DNA from: Thelonectria olida
Lineage: Eukaryota; Ascomycota; Sordariomycetes; Hypocreales; Nectriaceae
DNA: 64,000 bases
Reading direction: 5' to 3'
NCBI GenBank assembly: GCA_020736575.1
Contig: JAGPYM010000027.1
Coordinates: 434,001-498,000 of the forward strand
Below, one piece after another: positions 1-13,139 of this stretch. Both the position numbers and the translations under genes were made by a program. Position 1 is the first letter of the stretch. Each line of letters starts with the position of its first letter. The notes beneath the pieces are model-generated. The model was not told the origin of the DNA and did no database searches. It saw nothing but the letters and a program-made list of their open reading frames with translations.

Positions 1-1827
1 GGCCAGGACCGCGAAACTTGCTCATACTCCCGCACAGGGGTTGCGCAAGCTGTAGGCGGGTACTCGAGAAATTCGAGGCTTGGCAGAGCGAGTGTTTCGT
101 CAGGAGGATTCTTGGGGGCGATATGGAATCAAATCGACATGTGCGCTTCGGCGAAGGGGGAGGATATTTCTAGTTGGGATGCATAGCGGTGGTGTGGGTG
201 TAGAGGCGGTTAAGGGGGGCGACGCGGCTGAGGCGCAACTTGTCTTTAATGAAAGCTTGCTTGGGACTAGATATGGGTCGAAAGAAGAAAAGACTGTCTT
301 TTAAAGAAAAGCCACAGAATTACATCCGCAAGCCACATAGAGATCGTGTAGGGCGGTTGCGTTTGGGCGAGCTAACTAGCTGAGGCTCACCTCTAGGTAG
401 AGTATTGGGGGACCAACATCTCAGCCTCGATAGGTATCATAGCCTATGAGTCGAGTCCCCGTATGATGAAATCTTTATTAATACTTGTAGCTTCTCTTGA
501 CAAGTTCATCCAGGATCTGGATAGGGAAGAACAGCCGAGTTGCATGTTTGGGCCCTGGAACTGGTGGAGCCATGTCCAAACCTCGATGTGCTGGGAAATC
601 CTTGATGATGATAGGTAGGCGATGAAGGCATGATCCTCTAACAATTATACCACCCTGTATTGCTCAGAAAAGAAGCTATGATCCGGAATCGCTTCCTCGA
701 TACACCGGGTTGGTTATTGGGCTGTCTGGTTCAACCGTGACTAGGCGTAGTCGGCGATTGCATTTAGTCGCCGACCTAGGTCCAGTCCTGGTCGAACGTA
801 GAACAGCAGACAATAATAATTCACCTTATTCATAAAGTTCTAGTGGAAGAGAGTACACAGTACCTAAACGTGTTGTTGTTTACCGTCAGTCTGTCATTGA
901 GAGGCAGTTCCGGGCCACACACGCAAACTCAACTTGCGCACACATTCTTAGTACTTTGCAAATGTGGAATTTCGAGAATTGCGCACATCTGCTATTCTTG
1001 TTTCCTCATTTCCATCTTACGTCAGAAATACTATCTCTTCACTGAGACGTTGCGAATATTCGAGCAGGTTTCATCCCATGCATGTTGAATTCAGAGCTGA
1101 GGTAGTCTGCCTAAAGTACCTTCGCTGATGCAACGAACGTAACGAGTAGGCACCCTAGGACCTAGGCATGTAGTAACTACATATATTTAAGAATAGAAAT
1201 AGTGATGAAGTGCCAACTTACGGGAATATATGGCCTCCTTCCTTAGGTAAGTGGTCGACGAGTGTGGTTCTGCTGAGATCGCTCCTCGGCTCTCAATCCG
1301 GTCTTACGACAGTGATTATGAAGCACCGATAACAATGCCAAGATTCGGAAATGTCATCTCCCTCACTCGTGAATAACACATTCAGAGTGCCTTGTCAAAT
1401 GAGGCTGACTCTGTGCTTTGTTGAACATTGGACGAGACAGGGATGGAATGTATCCACCCAAGGCCAGCAGATGATGTAACCACCACCATTCAGCCTTATT
1501 CCAGACGTGATCCCAGAATGCCCTGCAATTCAGCCTCAGGTTGCACAAAACACCAACGACTGCAAACCGCGAATCCAAGCCCTGACAAGCTGCAACCCCC
1601 ATCGCCCTCATTCCTTCCCTTCTTTTACAGCGTTCGAGTCTTGTTTGATATGACATAACCTCGCTCCCTCCATCTCCGACCCGATCCGATCCGATCCACT
1701 CGACTTTACCCCACACACCAGCTTCCAAGCTCCAGCTGACAGAAGCGCCCGTTCAACGTCGCTTCGCTAATCAATCCGCCCGCGAGAGCCGGGCAAGCAC
1801 GCGACACTCTTGTCGCCAACATCCATC
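1..1827. other. 5' flank without a supportable gene
   Basis: All six frames hold only short open stretches with no recognisable protein sequence. The last 150 bases before 1828 are pyrimidine-rich and include a short GATCC-type tandem repeat near 1677-1697. They probably form the promoter and 5' UTR of the RING-CH gene. Nothing else is seen. Confidence 0.6.
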
Positions 1828-3373
1828 ATGCCTCCCTCTCCGCCTCAAACGAGCCCCTCGACCTCCGACGCTCCTGCTCCTCCCCGCTCGGTCGACGCCC
1901 CGCGACGATGCTTCATCTGTCTCACCGACGAGGACCCGTCTGACCCGCCCGATTCTTGGGTCGATCCGTGTCCCTGCACCCTCGAGGCTCATCAAGACTG
2001 CATGCTGTCGTGGGTTACGGACTGCGAGCGGTCTAACAAGCCTCTCCTCTGCCCGGTCTGCAAGTCTACCATCAGCCTCGAGGGTCCGTGGGATCCTATC
2101 GTCACCATCACCGATGTCGTCGCTAAGAGGTTCACTCGCGCGAGCCCTATCATGCTGCTCACGTCGGTGGCCATGGGCGTTCAGTTCAGCATGCAAATGT
2201 ACGGCGCCTTTGCTTTGTGGGCGTTTTCCGGCCGGGAGACGTTGGTCCAGTTCATGCTCGGCCCTGAAGTGAATATCGGCGGGCAAACATCAAGAATATT
2301 GAGGTTCCCGAGCGAGCGAATCGGCAATGCCTTGGTCCTAATGAACGTCGGGCCTGCCTTGCTCATGGGACAGTTGACGCCTTGGCTGGGGAACAAGATA
2401 TTTCTCCCGACGGCATCTTTGGTACGCAAGCCTCCTTTTACACATCTCTTCAAGCTCTCACTAACGGCGCGTTGCGCAGTACGGTGTTTACCATGTCATG
2501 CACGACGAGCACTTCTTGTCCTGGCCCCCCACGCCTCAACTAGCCATGGCCATCTTCCCCTACATTCGCTCCGCATACCTGAACTTCTGGCGTGAATTTG
2601 TCTTTCCATATGAAGTCAACCTTAACAGGCGCATCATGGGACTGCCCCCGCTGGAGCCCCGACAGGGCGAGGAACAACCGGCCGCCGACCAACCCGCGGC
2701 ACCACAGGGGAATAACGATCCGGGTGCGGGAGTTGTTGGCTTTTTGAACAATCTCATCGATGCCCTGGAGCCTGACGATGATGATGGTGATGACAATGGT
2801 GGTGAAGGTGCCCGGGCGCAGCTTCGAATCGACGGAGATGAAGTCGAGGGGGGGCTTGTGCTTGATATTGTCATCGAGGAGGATACGGACGACGAGGAAG
2901 GTAACCCAGTACCTAACAATCAGGAACAGAACGGCGGCGATCAAGACAGACCTGCTGCAGATGTTCCTCGACAACCAGCCGCTGTCCCAGCCAACCCACC
3001 GGCTGGGGATAACCAGCACGAAGCTCCGCAAGCACCTCCCGCTCGCCGTCCAGGCATCGGCAGTATTCTTTCGGGCGTGTCCAACGCCATTGTCAGTGCC
3101 CTGATCCTCCCCGGCATCTCATTCGTCATGGGCGAATTGCTTCGTCTGGCTCTGCCTAAGTCGTGGACCATGTTGTCTAGAAGCCCGTGGTACCGACCTA
3201 GTGGCCTCGGACGGCCCGGCCTATTCCAACAGCAATGGGGACGAAGCTTGGTGGGCGGATGTTTATGGGTGGTAATGAAAGATGTGATCAGGCTGTACAC
3301 CAAGTACCGCAAGGTTGCCGCCATTGGCCAGCGGAGAGTCAAGAATGTGGAGCGAAACCGAAGAGGTAAATAG
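1828..3373 (+). CDS. RING-CH (MARCH-type) membrane E3 ubiquitin ligase
   Basis: Two exons, 1828..2421 and 2480..3373, give 495 residues. The 58-base intron starts GTACGC and has a CTAAC branch site. The first ATG in frame is 1828. Cysteines C28, C31, C48, C50, H55, C58, C75 and C78 form a C4HC3 zinc finger with the RING-CH spacing (Cx2C, x16, CxC, x4, Hx2C, x16, Cx2C). Proteins of this family bind an E2 and transfer ubiquitin to membrane proteins. Hydrophobic stretches at about residues 105-130 and 170-190, and another in the last quarter (IVSALILPGISFVMG region), indicate a multi-pass membrane protein. A long acidic and Gln/Pro-rich segment lies between the second and last hydrophobic segments. 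The overall plan resembles fungal MARCH5-like proteins. Membrane (ER or mitochondria) and substrate cannot be read from the sequence. Confidence 0.88.
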
Positions 3374-4389
3374 ATTCGATATACGAGATGGAACGCATCG
3401 TCTACGAGAAGATTTACTGTACAGAAATAGTGGCGGGGTTTGGGCGATGCTGATACAGAAGTGCACTGAGCATTAGACGGAGTTTCAGGGCTTGTTTGTT
3501 ACAGCAAAGATGGGAATTGGGGCTTCTTCTGTCGGATGAAAGCGAGACCAAAGTATCTGTTTAAAAAAGAATTCACCTCTTGTCTTGTTTTGAATTATGA
3601 CCGGTCTACCCTTGTCGGAAGCGCTTTGGGATGAATGCAAGCGACATGGCCAATGGCCTTCATACTTCCTCGAGGGTCCTTCTAGAAACAAGCCCAATAC
3701 CTTTATCGGCCAATCGAAGCCTTGACGAAACGAGAGCATGAGGATGCATATCTGAACCTAAAATCTGTATTCCATTTTAGTTATCCAATATTCCAGGGAC
3801 CGGCGAGTTTGGAACCACAACGCCACACGTGCATAGGGTCTTCACATATCTTGGAAACTCCCCCACATTATCATCCATGGGCCGTACAAACTCACGAAGC
3901 AGTGACCTGGGGTCCTCGGCTTTGCCCCACGTGGAACCTAACACGCTGGAACCTTCCAGCCCAAACTGGACGGGACGATGTGCAGAGGCTTAGGTACCGA
4001 GGGTCCGAGGGAGACGCAAACCAGAAGCCTCACGATGTGGAATTGGTTAGGTGGTCTCTTCTATTCTACCGTGCCTACTTAACCCCTTAGCTTCTAGTTG
4101 ATCCGGTCCTTGTTCTTGTTGTTTCCTCCATAATTCATCTCTTTGTCGGCATCACTTAACCTTACCGCGGGGCTCCAGACTCTCTATCCGTGAGGTCCAG
4201 GTACATTAGGTACTGTCGCCAGTCAGGTCCCCTAGAATCTCCCCCCTCCCCCACCACCGCCAGCATCCTCCACTTCACTTCCTCAAAGTCCACCCTTCTT
4301 CAACCTCTCCTCCCCCTCAACACATTTTGGATCTCTCCCTCAGCTTTATCCACCGCCCGCCTGCCCAACCAGGTCCTCTGTCCTCCGTC
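3374..4389. other. Intergenic region between the RING-CH gene and SGT2
   Basis: No coding sequence is supported. The last 250 bases are C- and CT-rich (CCCCTCCCCC-type tracts), as is usual for 5' UTRs and promoters of strongly expressed fungal genes, and lead into the SGT2 start. Confidence 0.6.
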
Positions 4390-5643
4390 ATGGTAAGTCG
4401 TTCCCGCCTCTGTCTAACTCTAGATCACGAACCCCCCTTGTTGATCCAAGAATCTTGGCTAACTCCATGTCGAAAAATATCATCAGGCCTCTCAAACCAC
4501 AAAGCAGCGCCTCGCGCTCGCCATCTGCGAATTCCTCGCCACCTCGGCCTACGACGGCACCCTGACCCCCGATGACAAGGAAAACATCGACGTCGCCATC
4601 ACCTGCATCTCAGACTCCTTCAAGGTCGACCTCACCGACAAGCCCACCGTCCAGGCCGCCATCGGCTCCCAGAACCTCTTCCAGATCTACTCCGTCTACG
4701 AGAAGCTCAAGCCCTCCTCCTCCTCCTCCGCCCCCGCTGCCGCCGACGCCCCGACCGGCGCCGCCGATAAACCCGTCTCCGACCAGGACAAGCAGCAGTC
4801 CGAAGCCCTCAAGTCCAAGGGCAACGCCGCCATGGCCCAGAAGGACTACCCCACCGCCATCGACCTCTACACCCAAGCCCTCGCCCTCAACCCCCGCAAC
4901 GCCGTCTTCCTCTCCAACCGCGCCGCCGCCCACTCGGCCGCAAAGGACCACGCCTCCGCAAAGACGGACGCCGAGGCCGCCGTCGCAATCGACCCCGCCT
5001 ACACCAAGGCCTGGTCCCGCCTCGGCCTCGCCCGCTTCGCCCTCGGCGACGCAAAGGGCGCCATGGACGCCTACGCCATGGGCATCCAGCACGAGGGCAA
5101 CGGCGGCTCCGATGCCATGAAGAAGGGCTACGAGACGGCCAAGCGCCGCGTCGACGACATGGCCGCCGACGAGGACTCGCTGCCCCGCAGCTCGCCCGGC
5201 GTGAACCTCAACGTCGGCGCCAATGCGAATGCCGGCGGCGCCCCCGGAGGCATGCCCGACCTGGCCTCGTTGCTAGGCGGCGGCGGCCCTGGAGGCGGCG
5301 GTGGCATGCCCGACCTGAGCGCCATCATGAACAACCCCATGTTCGCCAGCATGGCCCAGAACCTGATGAGCAACCCAGACATGATGAACAGCCTTATGGG
5401 CAACCCCCGCTTGCGCGAGATGGCCGACCGGTTCTCCAGCGGAGGCGGCATGCCCGATCTCAACAGCCTCATGGCCGACCCCAACATTGCCGAGATGTAA
5501 GTCGAACTCGACCTCGCCTTTTCTTCTGAAATCCAGCTGACCTCTAATCCTCCAGGGCTCGAAACATGATGGGAGGTCCTGGCGGCCCCGGCGGCCCCGG
5601 TGGCAACGATGCCCAGGGTGGCAACGGCGGTGCCCAACATTAA
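4390..5643 (+). CDS. SGT2: SGT2, small glutamine-rich TPR co-chaperone
   Basis: Three exons, 4390..4392, 4487..5496 and 5556..5643, give 366 residues. Exon 1 is only the ATG, followed at once by a GTAAGT donor. Exon 2 starts ASQTTKQRLALAICEFL, the N-terminal homodimerisation domain that contacts Get4/Get5. A TPR block follows (about residues 110-225, starting SEALKSKGNAAMAQKDY), which binds Hsp70/Hsp90 C-termini. Then comes a Gly/Met/Asn-rich client-binding tail with MPDL and NNPMF/NPDMM repeats. SGT2 hands tail-anchored proteins from chaperones to the GET pathway in the cytosol. The second intron splits the Met codon at 5495 (AT|G), and exon 3 adds a GGPGG-rich tail. Codons are strongly C-ending, which fits high expression. 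Confidence 0.93.
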
Positions 5644-6161
5644 AGAGAAGGGAATAAAGGAATTGGTAGAACAGCGCTTACACTCAAATACCCTCATCAT
5701 CACGAACACAGAATGGGATCCAAGAGGCAATGTGACACGACCTAGGTAGAATTAAATACGAATGCAAAACCGTGTGCATTCTTGGATTTTCTCAGTTAGA
5801 AAATGCACCACCACAAATTCTCCCATGTTCCACCTTCACCATCCTTCTATGAATGAATATATGGATGCCTTGCCCATCCTCCCATGTCTACCGATAAATC
5901 GCCCATAGTCTAGTATCTAATGCTCCAAGAACCTCCAAGTAATCCCGTTGCAAGCCGCCCATCCCAACCCTTTTTGTATCTAACTCGTGATCTTTATTTG
6001 ACAAGTCGTTAACTCTTTTGCAACATCAAAGAACATACCGATATCCTTTCTCGACAAAAGCTCATGGTGAAAACTCTTTGGTCCCGATCTTGCCCCACGA
6101 CTGCCCAAAGTATATGAAATCGTGTAATGTAACGCCGCATTTATTGAAAACGGAATAAAAC
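5644..6161. other. Convergent 3' intergenic region
   Basis: This stretch lies between the SGT2 stop and the stop of the ABC transporter on the other strand. No gene is supported, and it should hold the 3' UTRs of both. Confidence 0.6.
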
Positions 6162-9100
6162 TTAGTTGGAGTTGTTGGTGGGTGTCGAAGTACCTTGGGA
6201 TATCCCTCGGTTTCGTCGTCCGCGGTACCAAGATGATCTTCCCCGCTTGCCACGACTTGGGCGACGTTGGCCAGGCGTTCCAGAGTCCATCTTGTCCGAA
6301 GAATGCACATTGTCCTTGCCTGGCGTGCTTCTCTTGTTTTTCTGATTCACGACGATCCCCGATGGCACTTCACGAGACGCAGCAGCTCTCGGGTTCATCG
6401 GCTGTGAGTTTTCGCCAATGGTGCGGTGAGAGCTTGACTGCTTGCGTGTCTTGAGAGCCTCACTTTGGGGTGAGGGAGCCTTGCCAGTCTCTGGATTACC
6501 TTCCTCGCCATCGTCTTCCCCTGATGTTGGTTGAGATTGGGTGGCAGTTGGGCGAGAATTGTCAGGTCTGGGGATCTGAGACGGAGCCGCGGAGGAGCTC
6601 GCTTTGATAGGAGGCGCTGAAACGCGACGATAAACCTGGGAAGGGTCAGAATTGATCAGGCGTAGGCTTTAATGGACAAGTACCACAGCCACTGGTTCTT
6701 CTGGGACATGTTTCAAGGCCGCTTGAACCGGTTCTGGCCCTTCCACACCTTGCGACGCCTGATTTGGTTCACTCTTGGATTGCACCCGACGAGAATAATA
6801 CGGGTACTTCAGTTGGATTGGCTCCGTTTCGTGGCCCTCTTCTATAGTAGGCGGCTCCTAGCCGTGTTTAGCCTCATCTTTGCGAGTTAGCATCAAGAAG
6901 GCGTATGTTTATTGATGCACATACCGTGCATTTTTCCAACTTCAACATTTTGTGAAGGACGGCTGCTATTCAGGGCGCGGTCCATTGCGGCAGTGAATGC
7001 CTTGTGTCTCTGCACTTTTCTGAGACTCTTTTCTTCTAGTCTTGTGTCCTCTCCATTGTCACTGGCTTTAGTCAACCACGCAGGGCGGCTCACTGGCAGC
7101 ACAATTCCTGCCTCCTCATCTTGAGCAGCAACCTCGTCGGACCATCGAGTGCTCGTCTGAGGGGTAGTCGCCGCCGTGATCGTGAGCTTAATGTTGGAAT
7201 CCTCCGAACTCGTCGAGTGTTCCGTGCTTTTGCCAGACCTAGTCTTCGCCAATGACCGAGGCGTAAATGTCGGGGCTATGGGATTCAACCGGGTCTTCTA
7301 CATCCAGAGGTTAGAATCGCCAAAAGACTAGTTCTCTTTGGCAGAATCTACCTCTTGGGTGCGCCTTGGCGTTGATCCCGACCCCTCCTGGGCTGTCTGG
7401 GTGGAACCCTCCCCTTGGTCTTTGGACTCGGAAGCTGGTTTCACCTTCGAAAGTTCCGTTCTGGTTTGTTCCGAAGAAAGGTCATTCACAAATCCAGCTT
7501 GATCGGCAGATGACTTCTTCTTGTCATCGTCGTTGGGCCGAAGGAAAACCTGCTTCGACCACAAGTCGGCGTATCTGCCGCCAGCAACAATTAACTCGTC
7601 ATGACCGCCTTGCTCCAAAATTTCACCATTCTCGACCACAATAATTCGATCTGCGTTCATAATGGTAGACAGGCGATGACTGATCTTATAAGCTTCCAGG
7701 CGGACAAATGCGGGCAGATGAATACTTACGCGACGATGAAAGTGGTGCGTCCTTGGCACAATCTCTTAAAGGACACTTGGATTTGTTGCTCAGTGTCGGT
7801 GTCTACAGCACTCGTGGCCTCGTCCAACAAAACAATGTCAGGCTTCTTCAACATCGCGCGAGCAATGGCAATTCGCTGCAGTTCTCCACCCGATAGTTTG
7901 CTAATTGGGTCAGCACTCGATATCAAGTATGGGTTCGGGTATACTCACACGCCTCGTTCTCCAACTCTTGTCTTATAACCTGAGAGGCGTCAGCACATCG
8001 TCTTGATTTTAGGCATTGGTTCGTGGGCTCACCGTGCGTGAATCCCTTGATCTTATCGTGGATACAGGCTGCCTTGCAGGCATCAAACACATCCTCATCA
8101 CTCGCAGTGATTCTTCCATATCGTACGTTGTTCATGATCGTGTCGTCGAATAAGATTGGGTTCTGCGGAACAACTCCAATGCGATCGCGCAGACTGCAAG
8201 TTGTTAGCGGCAAGAACAAACCGATTGGCATTCCAAACATACCTGAACAAATCAACATCTCGAATGTCTTGCCCATCAATGCGAATAGAACCTTCAGCCA
8301 CGTCGTAGAAGCGGTCCAGAAGTTTAATCAGGGTCGATTTCCCTGCCCCGGTCGCGCCGACAAAGGCGACTGTCTGGCCAGCAGGAACATGGAAGCTCAC
8401 ATTGTTGATAATACCCTTCTGCTTGTCATAGCTGAAACTGACGTTGTCGAATTGCACTTCACCAGCTTCAAACTTGATAGGCCGGGCTCCCTTGTGGTTC
8501 TCGACCGATGGCTTCGTCCGCATGATATCTAGGAGACGTTCGGCTTCGATGAAATCATCACTGACGTTCTTTCCCAGCTTGGCAAAGAATTGAAGTGGTG
8601 AGGTAAGCTGAGCCCAGTACATCAGTAACATGGCGAATTGGCCAGACGTAGCGTGGCCTGCGCGGATGCGGTAGACCGCCAAGAAGGCGCTGGCCAAGAG
8701 ACCGCAAGTTAGGACGAGAGTTTGGAAGCCAATTGAGATGTACCATCCTAGCACGTATTGCTGCTCCCTAAGCCAGCGGTTGGTGACGGCATTTGCGTGT
8801 CGATTATCCTCATATCCAATCTGATTGAATGCGCTGACTGTCTGCCAGCCAAGGAATCCAGACTGGCGAACATAGTGTTCTTCGTACAGCGCATTGACAC
8901 GGTTTCGGCTTGCCGCTTTGGAATTTGAGACCAGCCTACCGGCGGTAAGGAGGAAGAAGATGCCCGTTGTGACAGTAATTAATCCTTCATAGGGTCCAAA
9001 CGTGATTGAGAGATAGACAACAGCAACACTCATATCAACGAGCATCGGCACAGCGTACAGCAAGACATTTTCAACGACATTCGAGACAGCACTTCCTCCG

Positions 9101-10336
9101 TAGATGGCCATCATCATGTCTGAGGAGCTTTTGGAGTCGTGGAAGTCGGCCGAGAGATGCATCATGTGCGAATATGCCGCCCGGGTCAGCGCATCATGCG
9201 AATAGTACTTGACTGGAACCCAGAGCCACTGGCGGACGAGCTCGATGCCTGATTCCGAGGACGCCAAGCGAAGAATTGCGAAGAGGAGAACAGCGATCCA
9301 GGGGTTGGCGTCATTGGAGCCACCTAGACTATCCATAATAATGCCTGTCTGGCGGGGAACAAGCAGATGAAGGGCATTGGATGCAAAGAGACACAGGCAA
9401 ACTGCGGCTGCTCGAAGTTGGAGGCCGACATTGCCCACAGGCCAGACGTATGGAAAGAGTATCTATTATCATTTGTTAGCATCTCGTATGAAAAGGGTCT
9501 AAACATTTCCATCTGCAATAAGTCGAGGTTGTTCGCTTGAGACTCGACCAAGCGAAGTTCAAGCAAACAGGGAATCTTACCTTGAACCCTTTCACATATT
9601 CAATCCAGGTTCCACCCTCTTCGAGCCGCTTCTTCATGGCCTCCTTGGCCTCTCGCTCACGTCGCTCCCAGTTGTATTCTGGTGTCTCTTCGGTGGCCTC
9701 CTCTGCCTGGGAAGTAGAGCCATACCCGGATTCCTGAGTGTGGGTGGAGCTTCCAGAGCTGGCGACTGTGTCTTTGGGCAACAGCGACTGTTGCTCCTCA
9801 TCAGTACCAAGAGGATTCGTCTTGGCAAAGGTGAAGAGTCCAATCAAGATGACGAAAAGGAGTACGCGGGCGATAATCAGAGCTACGTCGATAATCTCGA
9901 GGGGGGTGAATTCGAGGAAGTCGCCATTGCCTGCGGACAAAGCAACCAGGGTGACCTCAAAGAGCAGAGCCAGTGCGCAGGATCCAACAAATGGATACGA
10001 GGCTGCACTCTCAGCATCGTACTGAACAAGCAGAATACCGAATACCAGAATACACGACAAGCGGCAGATAACGACATCATCTTGCGTCGGCCAAGTCCGT
10101 GATAGAATGGCATGCGTGATGATGGCAGCCAGTTGGCCAACGTACGTCAGGATGAAGAGGGCAGAAAGCGCCCAGACTGTTCTCAGGCCAGGACGATTCT
10201 TTCGAGGCTGGGCCGGCTCTTTTGCTGTTTGAACCTGGCAAAGGACGACCACGGACGCAATGCCAAAGTATATCAAGACAGCCGCTGGATAGAGGTAGTG
10301 CAACACTACTAGTGTGGCCTGGAGTGGTGAGGCCAT
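6162..10336 (-). CDS. hmt1: HMT1/ABCB6-like ABC half-transporter
   Basis: Nine exons on -: 10336..9581, 9462..8243, 8193..8033, 7979..7949, 7900..7730, 7679..7352, 7297..6925, 6841..6684, 6635..6162; total 1223 residues. The start is the first ATG ahead of a hydrophobic N-terminus ([17 protein letters not shown]). Residues 1-190 are a multi-helix TMD0 as in S. pombe HMT1 and ABCB6. A six-helix ABC membrane domain follows, then one complete nucleotide-binding domain: Walker [10 protein letters not shown] near 621, Q-loop VPQN, signature LSGGE 725-729, Walker B with D749/E750, H-loop H781. Family members sit in vacuolar, lysosomal or mitochondrial membranes and move thiol-metal conjugates or porphyrin-like substrates. 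The C-terminus has a 340-residue polar extension ending in an Arg/Gly-rich stretch. The intron 7298..7351 has a weak GTAGAT donor, and its retention gives a stop at 7328. The four downstream junctions (three exons) therefore rest on frame, branch sites and protein-like sequence. Confidence 0.88.
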
Positions 10337-13139
10337 GGCTATCGCGACAGACGGTGCGTGTTTGGGAGACAAAAAGAGAGAGACGAGTAATTCCCCAAGA
10401 ATCTCCAGAGAAACGATGTGGAGATGGATGAGAGTTGAGGTTGGGGGGAGAAAGGAGAGAGGAATGAGATGGTTCAGTCGACAGGGCTGACGACGCAAGG
10501 GGTTGGGTTGATGGTGTCGATCCCTTGTCGAGAGAGGATTGATGAAGAAAAGACGGGAGGAGGAGGGAAAGATGCGACCTGGGACGGAGAGAAGAGAAGA
10601 AGTCTCTGTCCGTGTCGGCGCCGTGGTCGTACTTGCTGCTGTCGTTCCACGGGGTTCTTGAGTAAGGTGCTTGCGTCTGCCTGCCTCTTGAAAGGGAAAC
10701 ACTAGCGTGAATGGCAAGATTGAACCCCCGAGAAAAGTCAGAAAAATCGGTCAAGGTTCCAAACAGGGAAGGGAAACCACGACAGAAAGTGGTGAAACCC
10801 AAGATAGGAAGACAAGAGCTGAGAATGGGCGCGTTTTTGATCGAGGGAGGTGTGCAGGGAGGGAGCACGACTTCCGATGTTGTACGGACTGTACCTGCTT
10901 GTCTTTTTTTTTTCTTTTCTTTTTTTTTTTTTCTCTCCGACCCTTGTTTGTTTGTACCTGAATAAGCGCCCCTGCACCTGGCTTTTATTTTTATTTGCGT
11001 TGACACCGACGACGACGACTCACAGTTGAGGTGCCTTCCACGTCAGATTTCTTGGTATGTGGGCAGGCACTCCTGCAGTCGCGGTTGCCTCGCGCCGTCG
11101 TTGGTTGTTGCTGGTGGTCGGGAATGGTCCGCAGGGGCAGGTGCAAGATGCATGCGCTGGTACGACGGATGCGGACAGAGCCAATATTCTTCTTGCCGCT
11201 CAGCCACCAAGAGGCAGACTTCTACCTAACTCCCTTGCTGCTGTCCGGCTATTAATTTAATCAAGATCTTCACTCGATGTGACGGCCGAAATCGCTGATG
11301 CCGGTCGCTTCTGCGTCGTGGTATTATTCGTCGAATCGTCGCCTAGCGCTCGACACTGCCGAAACAAGTTCCCGCGATCGTCCGGTTTGGCAGTTTGCTC
11401 GTCTTTGTTCCCCCGAGTTCAGCCAAGGCTCGCACAAACAAAAGTCGCGTTTGTGAGTTAATATTGCAAGTCCAGATGCAGCCTTCGACACACCGAGTTC
11501 ATGCCGAGAGCCAATGGCTGCCAATTGCTGCTTGACGTCCAGGTGCGCGTGTGTCTTGTGATGCTCGAAGCTCACCAGCGCTGACCCAACGTCAGCCAAA
11601 CGACAAGGCGTACTTCGTCCTGAATCGGGAGTTTCGAAAATTCCGGGTTTACCACCTGCAGCATGCGCAATTTCAAATGTCGAATTCCAACCGGAGATGG
11701 TGATGGTGAAGAAAAGAAGAACGCGACGACCGGGACTTGCTAGTACTTGAATACCTATGAACTCGAGCGCAAGGTTTGGGCTATGGGCATACTTCCTCTA
11801 CCCAGGACAAGGGTGGTTTAGACGAAGCCATACCCACTTGAGCCTGGTCATGAGCGCACGCGCACGTCCGGAGGCTGATTGGCCTGAACGATGCTGTACC
11901 GACGTGCACCACGACGTGGACCAACTGCTTCTCGGTACCCCTGACTGATGTTGTCGCCAGCGACTCAGCATCGATCCCGTCAACCTAGCGCCATGGAACC
12001 TGACGCTCCGTCCTGCAGGTCAGACCTGGCCGTGGCGGATTGGCAATTGCATCCCCTGGCGGGGGTAAAAAAAAATATCTTCGGCTTCACTGCGAAGCAT
12101 CAGAGCCCAACATGCCTTCCATTGTTCACGACGCACTCCACGCCGTTGTGCTCGGCAATGAAAAGACGCACCTTTTCTTATCTCACCGGTCAATTTGAGG
12201 TCCCAACTAATGTCGACAAGTGGATGTTGAGCGGTCCAGATCTGTTTATTCCTCGCCACATTCGACACCAAGACTTGGCTTCAGCCCGGATCCTGTCAAA
12301 AGCATCCCATTCCCACGGCGTGATGTGTCAAGTGATGTCGCACAAAGGCTAGTTTCACCGTTCATATCATTCAACGGGCGCTACGGTCAATCCGGAAAGT
12401 GGAATACGAAGGGAGAAAAAGCAATATGTCACGGCACACAATGTCAAGCCGAAACGGCGAAATCCACTGACAGCGCCGATCGGCCATGATCCATCGCGGC
12501 AGGGGGCGACGTGGTTACACAATTCTTTCCAGAATAAAAGGCTGAGCGCTTCCACTGTTGAGCTTAGGGCGATGTCACATCTCCTAGCTTGGTAGTTCCT
12601 CGCTACTTACATAGTACGACGTCAAGGCTATATCGAGTCAATCCCAGGGATATGGTCAATAGAGGCATCGTCTCGACGGCGCCAAAGAACTTCCATGTTC
12701 ACACGACCATTGTCCTGCAAGCCTAACGCGTCTAGAGACGAGGACCCATCCCCGCCGCATCCATTCACCGACTTTCTCATCCAGACTCTCCCCTTTGCGA
12801 CCCATGAACAGCCGAAGCGGTGAATCTGAGCACAAAGTTCAGGGCTCACGATGATCATCCCTTGACGAAAGCTCCCTGCAGCAGTTCAGCCTGCGACAGG
12901 GGCACGGCTGGGATCTCGCTTGACCCCGCAATCCCACGATCTCCGCGATGCGAAACGATCCACCCGTTACATCCTCAGAAAACATCATCGCGTTTCGACA
13001 TGACTCCAGACAACTGAGCTCGCCGTGGAAGACACATGCCTACCATATGGAAACACCTCCCAGGCATTTGCAGTTCAAACGATGCAAATTTCAGGGTTGA
13101 TCATCAGGTTTTGATGTTGATTCAACGATGGATGTTTAG
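10337..13139. other. ABC transporter upstream region, no gene seen
   Basis: The first 600 bases upstream of the ABC transporter start are purine-rich on + (pyrimidine-rich on the gene strand), with a poly-T/CT tract at about 10901-10936. They look like promoter and 5' UTR. From 11.0 to 13.1 kb only short, unrelated open stretches occur on both strands and I recognise no protein fragment. Confidence 0.55.

Noticed and set aside
4610..5092. 160-codon frame on - opposite SGT2
   Set aside because: Gly/Val-rich shadow of C-ending codons in SGT2.
10337..10717. In-frame N-terminal extension of the ABC transporter
   Set aside because: The extension is Ser/Pro-rich with no family similarity. The hydrophobic TMD0 starts at the ATG at 10336.
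10077..11006. 309-codon frame on - covering the ABC transporter leader
   Set aside because: Ser/Pro/Lys low-complexity translation of the pyrimidine-rich 5' region, out of frame with the transporter.
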